From CAZRWH01 sp964603905 (GTDB lineage Bacteria; Patescibacteriota; Gracilibacteria; UBA1369; UBA12470), in contig CAZRWH010000006.1 of assembly GCA_964603905.1 (NCBI GenBank), positions 1 to 58,431 of the forward strand: DNA of 58,431 nt, given 5' to 3'. Each line of letters begins with the position of its first letter. The stretch's first letter is position 1. Below the pieces are notes generated by a model. It was not told the DNA's origin and made no database searches. It saw only the letters and a list, made by a program, of their open reading frames with translations. Of this stretch, positions 19,401-26,420 are shown piece after piece. The position numbers and the translations under genes were made by a program.

Positions 19401-22400
19401 GTCCATCAATCGGCTCCAAGTTAAATTCGGACACCTCTTCTGACGCTTCCGCCGCCTCACTGTCATCTGTCATCTGTTCTCTGTCATCTGCTTCCGCCTC
19501 ATCTGCCGCCCCACTGCCCACTGTTCTCTGTCCACTGTCCACTGCCCTCCTCGAAGGCCCAACAGGCTCACTTGCATCAGCAGGCCCAGAAGTCGGTTCT
19601 AAATTAATTTCAGATACCTCTTCCGACGCTTCCACATCACTGTCATCTGTCATCTGTTCACTGCCATCTACTGACTCCCCGCTTTCAGTCGCACTGTCAT
19701 CTTCTGCCGCCTCTTCTGCCGCCCCACTGTCATCTGTCCCCTGTTCACTATCCACTATCCCCCCAGACGGCCCAACAGGCTCACCGCCATCACCAGGTCC
19801 ATCAATCGGATCTAAACCAAAGTCATCTTTCGGCAAATCCACACCTCCCCAGTCCCATTCAGTCCAAGGAGTTGGACCAACAGTAGGCTCAGACAATTCA
19901 TACGCAGCCTCCATATCTATAGGTTTTCCGTCAGGACCAAGAATGTTTCCATACCTATCAACATCAGGAAGCTGAGAACGCTCTCCATCACGTTGCGCTT
20001 TCTCAAGAGCAACCGGACTATAAGCAACTATAGGAGGAGCAATGAAAGCATCATGAGTACCCTCTTTTTCAATTAAATAAGAAGCTTGAGGACAATCAGC
20101 AGGTTCCGTTGGAACATTAAACAAATGCTGTGGCTGACCATCTTCCCAGTCGGCGATATAATCTCCAGGATTTACAACATCGTCACTGCCAGGGATAACA
20201 AGTTTATCAAGACTTCCATCTCCTTTTATCATCGCAAGTGAACTCAACATATTATCAGGCCCACGTTGAGCACACATTATGTATTCTCCAAGGAACTTCG
20301 GCTTAGCACCAGAAGTGCCCCAAAGAAGTTTTCCAACATCACTACTGAATGTAGCCTCTCCACTAGAATCAATCGTAAACGGTAGATGACGAACAACACC
20401 ACTACCATCTTTCACAGCAGCATATAGAGCAATTTCACCTTTATTAAAGGCAGCTGCAACATCAAGTCCAGGGCCACCAACAGTTTGAGTAGGTTGACCT
20501 GCACCTTGTTTCAGCATCTCTTTGATACTCAAAACCACATTACCACTAGGATCAACGCCATCAGTTCCTCCGAACCATAGTCGTTGTTCTTGAACAAGCT
20601 CAACACCTTCACCAGAAACATCAGGAGTTCCATTGTGCCAGTGATCTCCAAGTTTTTCTTCTACAAATCCAAGGCCGCTCCATTGAGAAGGAGTCATACT
20701 TCCAGTAGATACTGTAGTCAGTGTTGGAACAGTTGTGTATCCGCTACCGGTAGTAGCAACTGTAATACCTTGCGATCTCAAATAAGTTTCAGCATTGCTA
20801 GAGAAAACACCCGGACTGTCATACCAATAAGAGTCAGGTGAAACATGCCCCACTGGAATAAGTCCACGTCCTTCTAAATAAGTAATCAAAGACTCAGCAT
20901 CCGCAACATAACTTCCTGCAAGAATTCCGTTATTAACAATCGAACAGTTATCAATCAACCATTGTTGAGTAACAGGACCTGGATCAGGTGCATCAGACGG
21001 CATTTGAATAAGAACAGGCCTTCCATCCACCATAACCGTTTTATCAATAATCGGTCCTGTATAAACATCAACCTCAGTACACCCTCCATAACCAATCGGA
21101 TCACCAACATCAAAACCTTCAGCTGTAAGATAATCCAGAGAAGGCTGAGTCAAAAGACCGTTATTTCCATAAACAATCCTGCTCGGATCAAGACCATTAT
21201 CAACAGCAAATTGATTGATCGCATTAACCGATCCAACATTAACCGAGACATCTTGTCCAAAAGGACCAAACATCATATTTCCAAGCTTACTAACTCCAAA
21301 GAAAGCGCTACTAGTCACACCTCCGAAAAGCGCACCGATCGAAGCAGCTTTTGCGTTTTCTTTGAACTTAAGCCATTTAAAATCTTTTCTTTTACCTGTA
21401 ATCATCGCCTCAAGATCTTCACGAATCGTATCAAGCTTACCAACAAGATCAGCATCAACGTTTCGATCACCAGCATTTTGCTCTAACCAATCACGTCCAC
21501 GACGAGCTGCAGCAAGAAGAGCTGTTCTATCACGCTCGACATGTTTGGCGTCGCTGAACGAAATCAAATCGATCCTTCCTCCACCTCTCTCAGGCCTCTC
21601 TTCAAAACTCATAGTATTTCTAATCTCAATCTCAGCAACCATTCGTACAACAGCCTCGTAATCATTACTTTCGATAGCGTTCTCCATCGAACTAAGAAGC
21701 GCAACCGCACTCTCCTTCTCCGAAGTAACTTCAGAAAGTTTTTTCTGCCAAGTTCCATCTGGAGCTTGAACATAATATCCAAGAGCTTCACGTCTGTTTT
21801 GTTGAGCCTCTTGCATAATGACAGCACGATCTCTGTGCTTACCAGCAAGCAAACCTCCAGCGATAATACCACCAGCAGCGGCAGCAATTGCAGGAGCAGC
21901 AGCAGGCGCTACCAAAAGACCAAGCGCACCACCGATTGCAGCACGACCAGCCATACTAGAACCAACGTTATAAAGTCCGTTCATAACACCATACATACCG
22001 ATAGAAACTGCTGTCGGCGACATAGCCCATTTCAAAGGAGGATATTTCGCACCCCACTTTTGAATTCTAGAAACAGCCTTGTCCGCCCAAGTCCTATCCT
22101 CCGCAGACGAGTGAACATCAACATTCATCGCCTTTCCGATTTTTAGAGTTAATCTAAAATTATCTAAATCAATATTTGCAACACCTCGCACATGCTTCAG
22201 GCGAAGATCTTTCATTCTTTCAGCAACATCTGTCGCCAAAGTTTCATCACCTTCAGGATCTCCAATATGTTCTCTACGAATCTCATTAATCATTCGAGTC
22301 GCACGCCTTTTGAAATCCTCATCAGTAACAGTTCCAACAAGATACTGCCTAGCAAGATCATCAAGTTGTTCCATATGCATAGTTCCTTCTAGCTCAGCAA

Positions 22401-24993
22401 TCATCTCGTCTGGTGTAACATCACCGGTATTAAACCTATTCAATATCGCATTAACCTCAGCTTCATGAGAAGCGAGATCACCTGCCTCAGCACCGCTCAT
22501 TGCAGTTTTGAAAAAGTCAGGATCTTCTTTTAGCTTCTCTAAATATTCAGCCTCGTACTTATCTACATAACCTTGTCTCGCAATACCACGACCATAACCC
22601 TTCACAAAGTGACCAATCTTCTTGAAGAAAGTCGCTTCTTTACGGTCTTTGTTAATCTCATTAAGTTCTCTTTCGTATCTCTCTTCAGCTAAACGACGAG
22701 CGATCTTTTTGAACTTTTCTTCAACGTCAACAACAGAGATATCAAGCCCCTCCATAGTTGGTCCCTCAGCAAAAATTACTCTAGGAACTTTTGGACTGTC
22801 GTCTACTCCATCTCCTTCTTCAATGTAAAGCAAATACTTGTAAAGTGCTCCCCAATCTTTGAATCCTGATTGGGTAAGCAATTTATAAATCCCATAAAGC
22901 ATCGACAGTTTATTCACATCAACACCCATCTCAGGATGCCCAGAATAAAAAGTGTGTAAATCAGCGAAATCATACTGACCAAAATGCCTAAAGTTTTGAC
23001 ATAAAGTTTTAAGAACAGAATGCATCTCGTTTTTAAATGCAGAAGTGCCAAACGCTGTCTGCAAATGATTAGGAAACTTGTTGGCGTTTCCCTCCAAAAT
23101 CGCAATAACATCTTGGTAATTCCCAAGGTCAACATCAAGGTAAGCTTTTGCATCCGGACCTATAGTCTCACTGCCTTCAATCTCAACCCATCCACCTTCA
23201 GTCTCCTTCAAATTCCAAACTTTCGGCTGCTTATCTCTCTCTTGATAATGAATCAAAACTGCAAGAACCTTAGCCATATCAGCCTCAATGAAAGTATTCG
23301 GAGCAAACATCATTGCTCTTCGGTACAACGTTTTCATTTCTGGGTCATCACCTCCGCGTTCTTGAATCGCTTTAATCAAATCCCCAATCAAATTGTGCCT
23401 AGCTTCAGGATTATTCCTTTGATCCTCTTGCAAAAGAGCGTCTATCACGCTATTAACCCCATCAACAACTTTTGGATATTTAATTTCAAAATCGTTCAAA
23501 CTTATCGCCCCTTCACTTTCGTTAGAATGAATTTGATAACGACCTTTCCCAGGAGAAATAGTGTTCAAAATCATTCCAGAAATCTTCATTTCAATCCTCT
23601 CTCGAATCGCCGGTTTAACCCTAACAGCTCCAGCAAAAATCTTAAGATCATTGTCATACTCCGCAAGAGCTTCAGGCATGTTTTCATTAGGACGAGCACC
23701 TCCCATTAGCTCATCAAAAAGCTCACGAGCAATTTTCATCCGACCTTCTCTGTGAGCTTGTTCATCAGATATTTCACCTTCAACTCCTTCACGTCCTTTC
23801 GCAAGAATTTGCTCAGGAGTCAGATTCGCAATTTTCTCAGCTAACGGCTGCCTAAACATTTCATCAGCAGCACGTTCAAGTTTATTCGCATTCTCTTTAC
23901 GCGCCACACGTTCAGCCATGTTATCAAGATGAGCCTTATAATCAGCTCTATCTTTTTCAATAAGTTCAAGCGCATCCAAAGCTACGGGATCGTTCTTATC
24001 AAAGATATAAAAAGGCTCCTCCTCTCCACCAAACCCCATTCGATCATCATCCCAATAATATTTGGCATCAGCCCCTTCCCCAACCACAATAACATGATTC
24101 CATCGAGGCAAATCAGCACCTCCAGCAAGTTCAAATTGAGTAACAGATTCTATTTTCACTTTCTCGAATAACTCTTTCAAATCATCCTTGTTTTTTTCGC
24201 TAAGCTTATCTTCAATTTTGCTAAATCGACTGTGCAGAACTCTAAGCAAGTATGTCAATTGTTCAGAAGCATCGTTTGGCGATTTAAAGTTCAATTTTTC
24301 ATACAAATCCGCATACTTTTCTTTCCCAGCCACAACACCAGCCACAAACTCGTTCAACATCTTTTGATCTCCTTGAACACGAGTTTCAAAACTTTGCCCA
24401 AGACGTTCAAGGCGTTTCTCATTCACATTTTCAATCAAATCAGGAGTTGGGATTGACGCTGGCTCCGGTGTAGGCTCCGCTACAGGCTCTATCATAGGCT
24501 CCGTATCACTTTCCTCATCCTCAACAGCATCCATATCCACACCCAAATAATCAGCTGCTTCTTCTACAAATTTAACAAAAGGAGACAATGCAGCACCACC
24601 TAAGTTAACAAACTCAGTGCTGGTAAGTCCTTCTGAAACACCCTTTTGATAACCCGACTCCAAAAACCCTTGCATCGATGGACAAAGCTCATACCCTACA
24701 ACAACAGCACGATGCTCTTTTAACCCCTCAGGGAACTGAATATCCTTCCCTTCTTGCTTTGCTTGCCCCCAAACAGGAACGAATTCAGTTAATTCAGTCT
24801 TTTGTTCAACAAGCGGGCGCAACTTAGCGTAATACTGCATCAACAGTTCAATATCCTTCGCGTCTGCAGCTTCGATTTTGGAAGGTTCAGAATTATCAGC
24901 AGTGGTGAATTTTTGAACGATCTGCTTAAGCCGCCCTATCACTTCGTGGAATTTGGGCGCCTCTCTTCGTTCTGGTGTGTTTTGTGGTGCCAT
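13489..24993 (-). CDS. Giant 3,834-aa protein with membrane segments, repeat-derived linkers and leucine-rich C-terminus
   Basis: One uninterrupted frame of 11.5 kb; function unknown. Residues 1-~980 are mostly helical and charged, without a signal peptide. Residues ~985-1055 are hydrophobic and Ala/Gly-rich (GGALGLLVAPAAAPAIAAAA), and a second hydrophobic stretch lies near 1210-1237, so the protein is probably membrane-bound. Residues ~1240-1660 look like a beta-rich domain. Residues ~1740-1905 hold tandem units with GPADASEPVGPS and acidic linkers encoded by heptamer DNA (DSGQRTVDSG, EQMTDDSE). Another such linker is at ~2435-2477 and a short one near 2787. Repeated domains with LNDPDV-type motifs occur at ~1910-2200. 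Leucine-rich repeats lie at ~3600-3720 (LRNCSGLKKADLSDSPDL), with a Pro/Glu-rich end. It probably shares a promoter with the 72-aa gene upstream. It could be a surface or envelope-spanning adhesin, or a very large cytoplasmic scaffold. Confidence 0.9.
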   Translation of the reverse strand: MAPQNTPERREAPKFHEVIGRLKQIVQKFTTADNSEPSKIEAADAKDIELLMQYYAKLRPLVEQKTELTEFVPVWGQAKQEGKDIQFPEGLKEHRAVVVGYELCPSMQGFLESGYQKGVSEGLTSTEFVNLGGAALSPFVKFVEEAADYLGVDMDAVEDEESDTEPMIEPVAEPTPEPASIPTPDLIENVNEKRLERLGQSFETRVQGDQKMLNEFVAGVVAGKEKYADLYEKLNFKSPNDASEQLTYLLRVLHSRFSKIEDKLSEKNKDDLKELFEKVKIESVTQFELAGGADLPRWNHVIVVGEGADAKYYWDDDRMGFGGEEEPFYIFDKNDPVALDALELIEKDRADYKAHLDNMAERVARKENANKLERAADEMFRQPLAEKIANLTPEQILAKGREGVEGEISDEQAHREGRMKIARELFDELMGGARPNENMPEALAEYDNDLKIFAGAVRVKPAIRERIEMKISGMILNTISPGKGRYQIHSNESEGAISLNDFEIKYPKVVDGVNSVIDALLQEDQRNNPEARHNLIGDLIKAIQERGGDDPEMKTLYRRAMMFAPNTFIEADMAKVLAVLIHYQERDKQPKVWNLKETEGGWVEIEGSETIGPDAKAYLDVDLGNYQDVIAILEGNANKFPNHLQTAFGTSAFKNEMHSVLKTLCQNFRHFGQYDFADLHTFYSGHPEMGVDVNKLSMLYGIYKLLTQSGFKDWGALYKYLLYIEEGDGVDDSPKVPRVIFAEGPTMEGLDISVVDVEEKFKKIARRLAEERYERELNEINKDRKEATFFKKIGHFVKGYGRGIARQGYVDKYEAEYLEKLKEDPDFFKTAMSGAEAGDLASHEAEVNAILNRFNTGDVTPDEMIAELEGTMHMEQLDDLARQYLVGTVTDEDFKRRATRMINEIRREHIGDPEGDETLATDVAERMKDLRLKHVRGVANIDLDNFRLTLKIGKAMNVDVHSSAEDRTWADKAVSRIQKWGAKYPPLKWAMSPTAVSIGMYGVMNGLYNVGSSMAGRAAIGGALGLLVAPAAAPAIAAAAGGIIAGGLLAGKHRDRAVIMQEAQQNRREALGYYVQAPDGTWQKKLSEVTSEKESAVALLSSMENAIESNDYEAVVRMVAEIEIRNTMSFEERPERGGGRIDLISFSDAKHVERDRTALLAAARRGRDWLEQNAGDRNVDADLVGKLDTIREDLEAMITGKRKDFKWLKFKENAKAASIGALFGGVTSSAFFGVSKLGNMMFGPFGQDVSVNVGSVNAINQFAVDNGLDPSRIVYGNNGLLTQPSLDYLTAEGFDVGDPIGYGGCTEVDVYTGPIIDKTVMVDGRPVLIQMPSDAPDPGPVTQQWLIDNCSIVNNGILAGSYVADAESLITYLEGRGLIPVGHVSPDSYWYDSPGVFSSNAETYLRSQGITVATTGSGYTTVPTLTTVSTGSMTPSQWSGLGFVEEKLGDHWHNGTPDVSGEGVELVQEQRLWFGGTDGVDPSGNVVLSIKEMLKQGAGQPTQTVGGPGLDVAAAFNKGEIALYAAVKDGSGVVRHLPFTIDSSGEATFSSDVGKLLWGTSGAKPKFLGEYIMCAQRGPDNMLSSLAMIKGDGSLDKLVIPGSDDVVNPGDYIADWEDGQPQHLFNVPTEPADCPQASYLIEKEGTHDAFIAPPIVAYSPVALEKAQRDGERSQLPDVDRYGNILGPDGKPIDMEAAYELSEPTVGPTPWTEWDWGGVDLPKDDFGLDPIDGPGDGGEPVGPSGGIVDSEQGTDDSGAAEEAAEDDSATESGESVDGSEQMTDDSDVEASEEVSEINLEPTSGPADASEPVGPSRRAVDSGQRTVGSGAADEAEADDREQMTDDSEAAEASEEVSEFNLEPIDGPADASEPVGPSGGTVGSEQGTVDSGAVEEMAESREQGADAEQPSDLKVAPIGEIEDPAIESGLPYDDCQAIRMRFSKKFDGAMMVGHPTDREKNMIYMNLGPDQLDILDEELNDPDVVKVLYQIGIKDEFDFEQKQKLIRILKKAKNLEGLYLPNKEYYEDREAVERFLNPVVIVLGGSPPVDSEEDLFHEKKLAIKNRLSGKFQGAMIVDNEPGDYIAILGAYESQIDLLEEELNDPDVANVLGYISLDEEFTDLPRLKEVLKKAVNLQRIGFRKDGRWVEVFDVSDKLHEFLYGDSDDLDDEQDSTDPYIDDGGVPPVGPGPVGPELDDVEKPTEKDVESVDVVSVAKSLEGKFENIQEQAEGKAIDVWIGDEDQLAVLKEELKRPEVAEALNEVMLPAALIEKPEVVRDALRGAKNLRKITYPGKAKESLRGEEKVKEFLGEDTLLSEISDRGWKFEKEEEGDGIELTLDDYAIFTHSYSFRALIDENEELRRRLKSVKLSGEVFDFNITTIAHKLRYIPNLRRVIFEGSPEKNLEGRDQVVDWIDTTIERENIRIAEAEARAELERVTEDSGQRTVDSGAAVESVVSSQQGAETAAEDDRSQMTDDSEQVEETQSFDINSLAQQLGIDEGERKPLSEYPDVIASVKNTFENFGPVVEFYREFVGSPELAALEKRTMQAVLDSNELLKQADVSPEYREMWEDYNKGAYNALLRFDVLRKFATSENLEEMSFSESEALRLKHLLFEPKYNFGTGPEAIQRQMGNKMDMLLNHVVCPIVRSLQFVVEALPNEVPVLSGEVEARCGDLKVNDKDIHSEFSGGIRDLVNNVSMKLNGKYEHIPLYVADAFDYELRDEKVIGIRELRLPALPLEDVDTEYEARPLIVRVARPVFHLIDKEKTSPYPGRAEFIPLGKKIVPFGEVEEITDGSEQVADEAEHSEFDLEPISGSVSAENPAQVDPGPPPVLREFDGAPEFAEKPEEPVLETTEDVKQEPLLEELVPVQIGPVEAAVREHEALTGEPMELVDGEPDQDDSWVLNLSATALEMPERAGDEFTLPKNVRESLLPDDAGVLEACVVNVEVREALKAIIDSPFLIDYFTHIDKAVTLSKNIVAVESQKGLDPYVDWAVYGELLEQLTNGAEAAFEEMVQALSFIGFVIEHRNDPGHELMPLSGEAANALSVLLKGIREHSAAELNISRSGEFVGGGRYISPEKTEEVVNTFKRNLLRVFGYKIAPFMQIVREAMPNELPPLADKINRTVVEGDSYIETFTKMAAELGYEYRHVALYDTLEGDLPEQFEKGASDVEVEGISSPQGAEGAVFRVDYPLLLNGAGGHLFEEDSGRKIFAGYIPYSSSSSEGAKSAMSQSLGVGSAPPTHGGDTAIFDVSELQAQLGGADEVPSEPTIDPESISGESIVESTQPVSDIVSEPTVPLDVADAPDPVNLGTEDTPAEEEVAEQKAPNPEINRIGDPSTFDPKEAPEVYPEPEEKQDKEEVTDPGKTFEQQQEVVNGFGSVDTKVLEDKYGIPASIADSVEDIIEVAESQLGIVFRNKDQMQTFMTEYRARQKELFQSMTYVTEVYLGEELASEEEFVKEVLRTFTLLRRVVVENNGAFTSDIVRFGFKDEYHANDTVLEGYNLLPARPVPQIEMDDVIDTDWEVLEDTDPTGINSLQIEKQGPEVPDFHDLDIGATERTDMLEVNPSLASVGKTPEQIEDHGGFAISEREKTDPRIDKSAISLIEKVVGMKNIELLEDGTYRVTATDNMKWEMLSVYLTGFVETAAHVSEIDLSGVKDVGSLRNCSGLKKADLSDSPDLVDMTSLYNCPLLEELNVAGTQVPDGDIISLRDRWPNLKSVIASNGQAMAFEGKVPNLEVAEQEEVLTKVEADDLDLPEPEPEEVTEDDLELPEPVGTTRIEDLPPVKTPDLAPPPVASGTDEVPVEGVEPEHDHAELSMPDGATGWMENSTDEVPGE
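16606..16635 (+). repeat. In-frame heptamer tract in the giant gene (short)
   Basis: Units CTGCCAC, CTGCTCA, CTGCCAT and CTGTTAT follow one another without interruption. On the coding strand they read EITDGSEQVADEAE. The encoded segment lies beside another copy of the SEFDLEPISG motif that accompanies the longer tracts. Confidence 0.7.
17563..17690 (+). repeat. In-frame heptamer tract in the giant gene (long)
   Basis: About 125 bp built largely of CTGTCAT, CTGACTA and CTGTCCA-type units. It includes the same TCTCTGCTCCTTGCT string found in the intergenic tract at 45811-45884. Translated, it gives DSGQRTVDSG, VVSSQQGAE and SQMTDDSEQ, around residues 2435-2477. Units and phase are such that no TGA or TAG falls in frame. 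Confidence 0.85.
19284..19765 (+). repeat. Cluster of in-frame heptamer tracts and tandem coding repeats in the giant gene
   Basis: Three heptamer tracts (about 19284-19370, 19451-19555 and 19633-19765) alternate with three similar coding blocks carrying EEVSE-(I/F)-NLEP and GP(A/G)D..EPVGPS motifs, spaced roughly 185-215 bp. Encoded tract peptides are SEQGTVDSGA, SGQRTVGSGA and REQMTDDSE. Block duplication and tract spread appear to have occurred together. Confidence 0.85.
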
Positions 24994-25034
24994 ATTTATG
25001 TTTTTTTATTTATTTTTGAAAAATATATGAAAAA

Positions 25035-25253
25035 TTAATTAACAAAAGCCATCGCCCGTTGTTCGACATAAAGCGAGTTAAGAACAGGAGAATCCCCTGC
25101 AAACATCGCGAGCATATTAACCTCGTCTTCCTCCGTCTTGCATACGCTAAAAAACATCATCGCCGCATGGACATCTCGCCAGCTAATATCACCAGCTTGC
25201 ATAGCCTTTCCAAAGGCCTGCTTAATCTTCTGCGATAGAGGTGTGTTTTTCAT
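25035..25253 (-). CDS. Small protein preceding the giant gene
   Basis: The 72-aa product (starting MKNTPLSQKIKQAFGKAMQA) is predicted helical, with no signal peptide and no family I recognise. It starts 28 bp downstream of a consensus promoter and ends 41 bp before the giant gene, so the two are probably co-transcribed. Confidence 0.75.
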   Translation of the reverse strand: MKNTPLSQKIKQAFGKAMQAGDISWRDVHAAMMFFSVCKTEEDEVNMLAMFAGDSPVLNSLYVEQRAMAFVN

Positions 25254-25281
25254 GGTATGAAATTCATCAAAATATCAAATA

Positions 25282-25310
25282 ATTATACCAGAAAAACGCC
25301 TCTTGATCAA
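25282..25310 (-). promoter_or_regulatory. Promoter of the giant-protein operon
   Basis: TTGATC (25310-25305) and a perfect TATAAT (25287-25282) are 17 bp apart on the - strand, 28 bp before the ATG at 25253. No other strong promoter is apparent before the giant gene. Confidence 0.8.
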
Positions 25311-25350
25311 GGGCCTGTAATGGTTCAATAGCCTTGCATCACCCTATCGC

Positions 25351-25370
25351 ACACTGTCCACTATCCACTA
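25351..25370 (+). repeat. Heptamer tract fused to a stop codon
   Basis: Units CTGTCCA and CTATCCA end in CTA at 25368-25370. Read from the - strand gene this is the TAG stop, directly followed by TGGATAGTGGACAGTG. Confidence 0.75.
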
Positions 25371-26366
25371 ATCACCAACCACCATCTCCACCCCGCAAAC
25401 ATCAACAATGCGCTTTGCAAACTTCTCTTTTTCTTGAGCGAGATACTCAGATCTAAGCTCTATCTCAATATCATTTTTCTTGCCATCCAAAACCTTGCAC
25501 CAATCATAAACACCAAGCATCATCCTCTCCATCTGCTCATCGGTAACCTCAAAATATTCTTCAAAAACCGACTGCAGAGCATTTCTAACATGCTGTTCAA
25601 AAGCTACAGTACGCGGGTTTTCTCTCAAAAGTTCATCATGCCAAAGAACCAAAATGTCCAACATGGCTCTTTCAAACTTAGGCTTAACAGCCGCAAGAAT
25701 TTCAGCTTCTTCCAAATCAACAACGTGAGCGTCAGCACCTCTTGCCATTAGCTCTGATGCTTTTTTCAGAAAGTGACTAAAAGCTTTACGCTTCTCAAAG
25801 AACCCAGCATCATTCTTTAATCTACGAGCAATATCATTTCTCACTCGCGTCGAAGCCAAAGACCTAGCGGTCATGGCACCAAAAATTCGATCCATCATTT
25901 TCAAGTCAGACAATCTCTCAGAACCAGACCATTTATGCAGTCTCTTCAAAACCTCGTCTGCAAAACCAATTTTATCACTACGAGCAGCTACTTTATCGCC
26001 CACCTCAAGTTCAACATCAACATTCTCAGACAAATTACTCACTCCAATCACCTCAAGATCACCAGACCCACCAGCGCGTCTCAAAGCCTGCAAAAGCTTC
26101 TCCTCTGTCTCAGAAAAATAAAGAGACATTGTAATATTTGGAGTCCCAGCTTCATATTGTCTTTTTTTATCATAAAACAGCTCCATAAACGCTCTAATCC
26201 CCTCAAGGTCCCAAGGCACTGCAACATCAAGCCTCAAACGAAGAATCACCTCAGATGCAACCTCATAAAAGTCACTCTGCAAATACCGTGTCTCCATATC
26301 CTGTGGCTCAGAAATAGCCGAATCGGAAAGCTCATCAATGTCAGGTGCAAAAGTTGGAGTGTTCAT
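25368..26366 (-). CDS. Unrecognised 332-aa helical protein
   Basis: No signal peptide, membrane segment or known motif is seen. The protein is acidic at the N-terminus and predicted mostly helical, with long charged helices in the second half. It has its own promoter at 26392-26420. The stop TAG is the first triplet of a heptamer tract. The position just upstream of the giant operon on the same strand gives no firm functional hint. Confidence 0.75.
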   Translation of the reverse strand: MNTPTFAPDIDELSDSAISEPQDMETRYLQSDFYEVASEVILRLRLDVAVPWDLEGIRAFMELFYDKKRQYEAGTPNITMSLYFSETEEKLLQALRRAGGSGDLEVIGVSNLSENVDVELEVGDKVAARSDKIGFADEVLKRLHKWSGSERLSDLKMMDRIFGAMTARSLASTRVRNDIARRLKNDAGFFEKRKAFSHFLKKASELMARGADAHVVDLEEAEILAAVKPKFERAMLDILVLWHDELLRENPRTVAFEQHVRNALQSVFEEYFEVTDEQMERMMLGVYDWCKVLDGKKNDIEIELRSEYLAQEKEKFAKRIVDVCGVEMVVGD

Positions 26367-26391
26367 AAAATTATTTATTTACAGGAGACGA

Positions 26392-26420
26392 AATATACAA
26401 GATCCCCAAATAAAAATCAA
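26392..26420 (-). promoter_or_regulatory. Promoter of the 332-aa gene, overlapping the preceding stop codon
   Basis: TTGATT (26420-26415) and TATATT (26397-26392) are 17 bp apart on the - strand. The -35 box overlaps the TGA stop of the DUF3352 gene at 26417-26419. Confidence 0.7.

Noticed and set aside
19262..19975. Open frame of 237 codons on the + strand opposite the giant gene.
   Set aside because: It exists because the opposite strand lacks certain codons and the heptamers are stop-poor in that frame; Ser/Pro-rich product, no start context, and the - strand frame is continuous over 11.5 kb.
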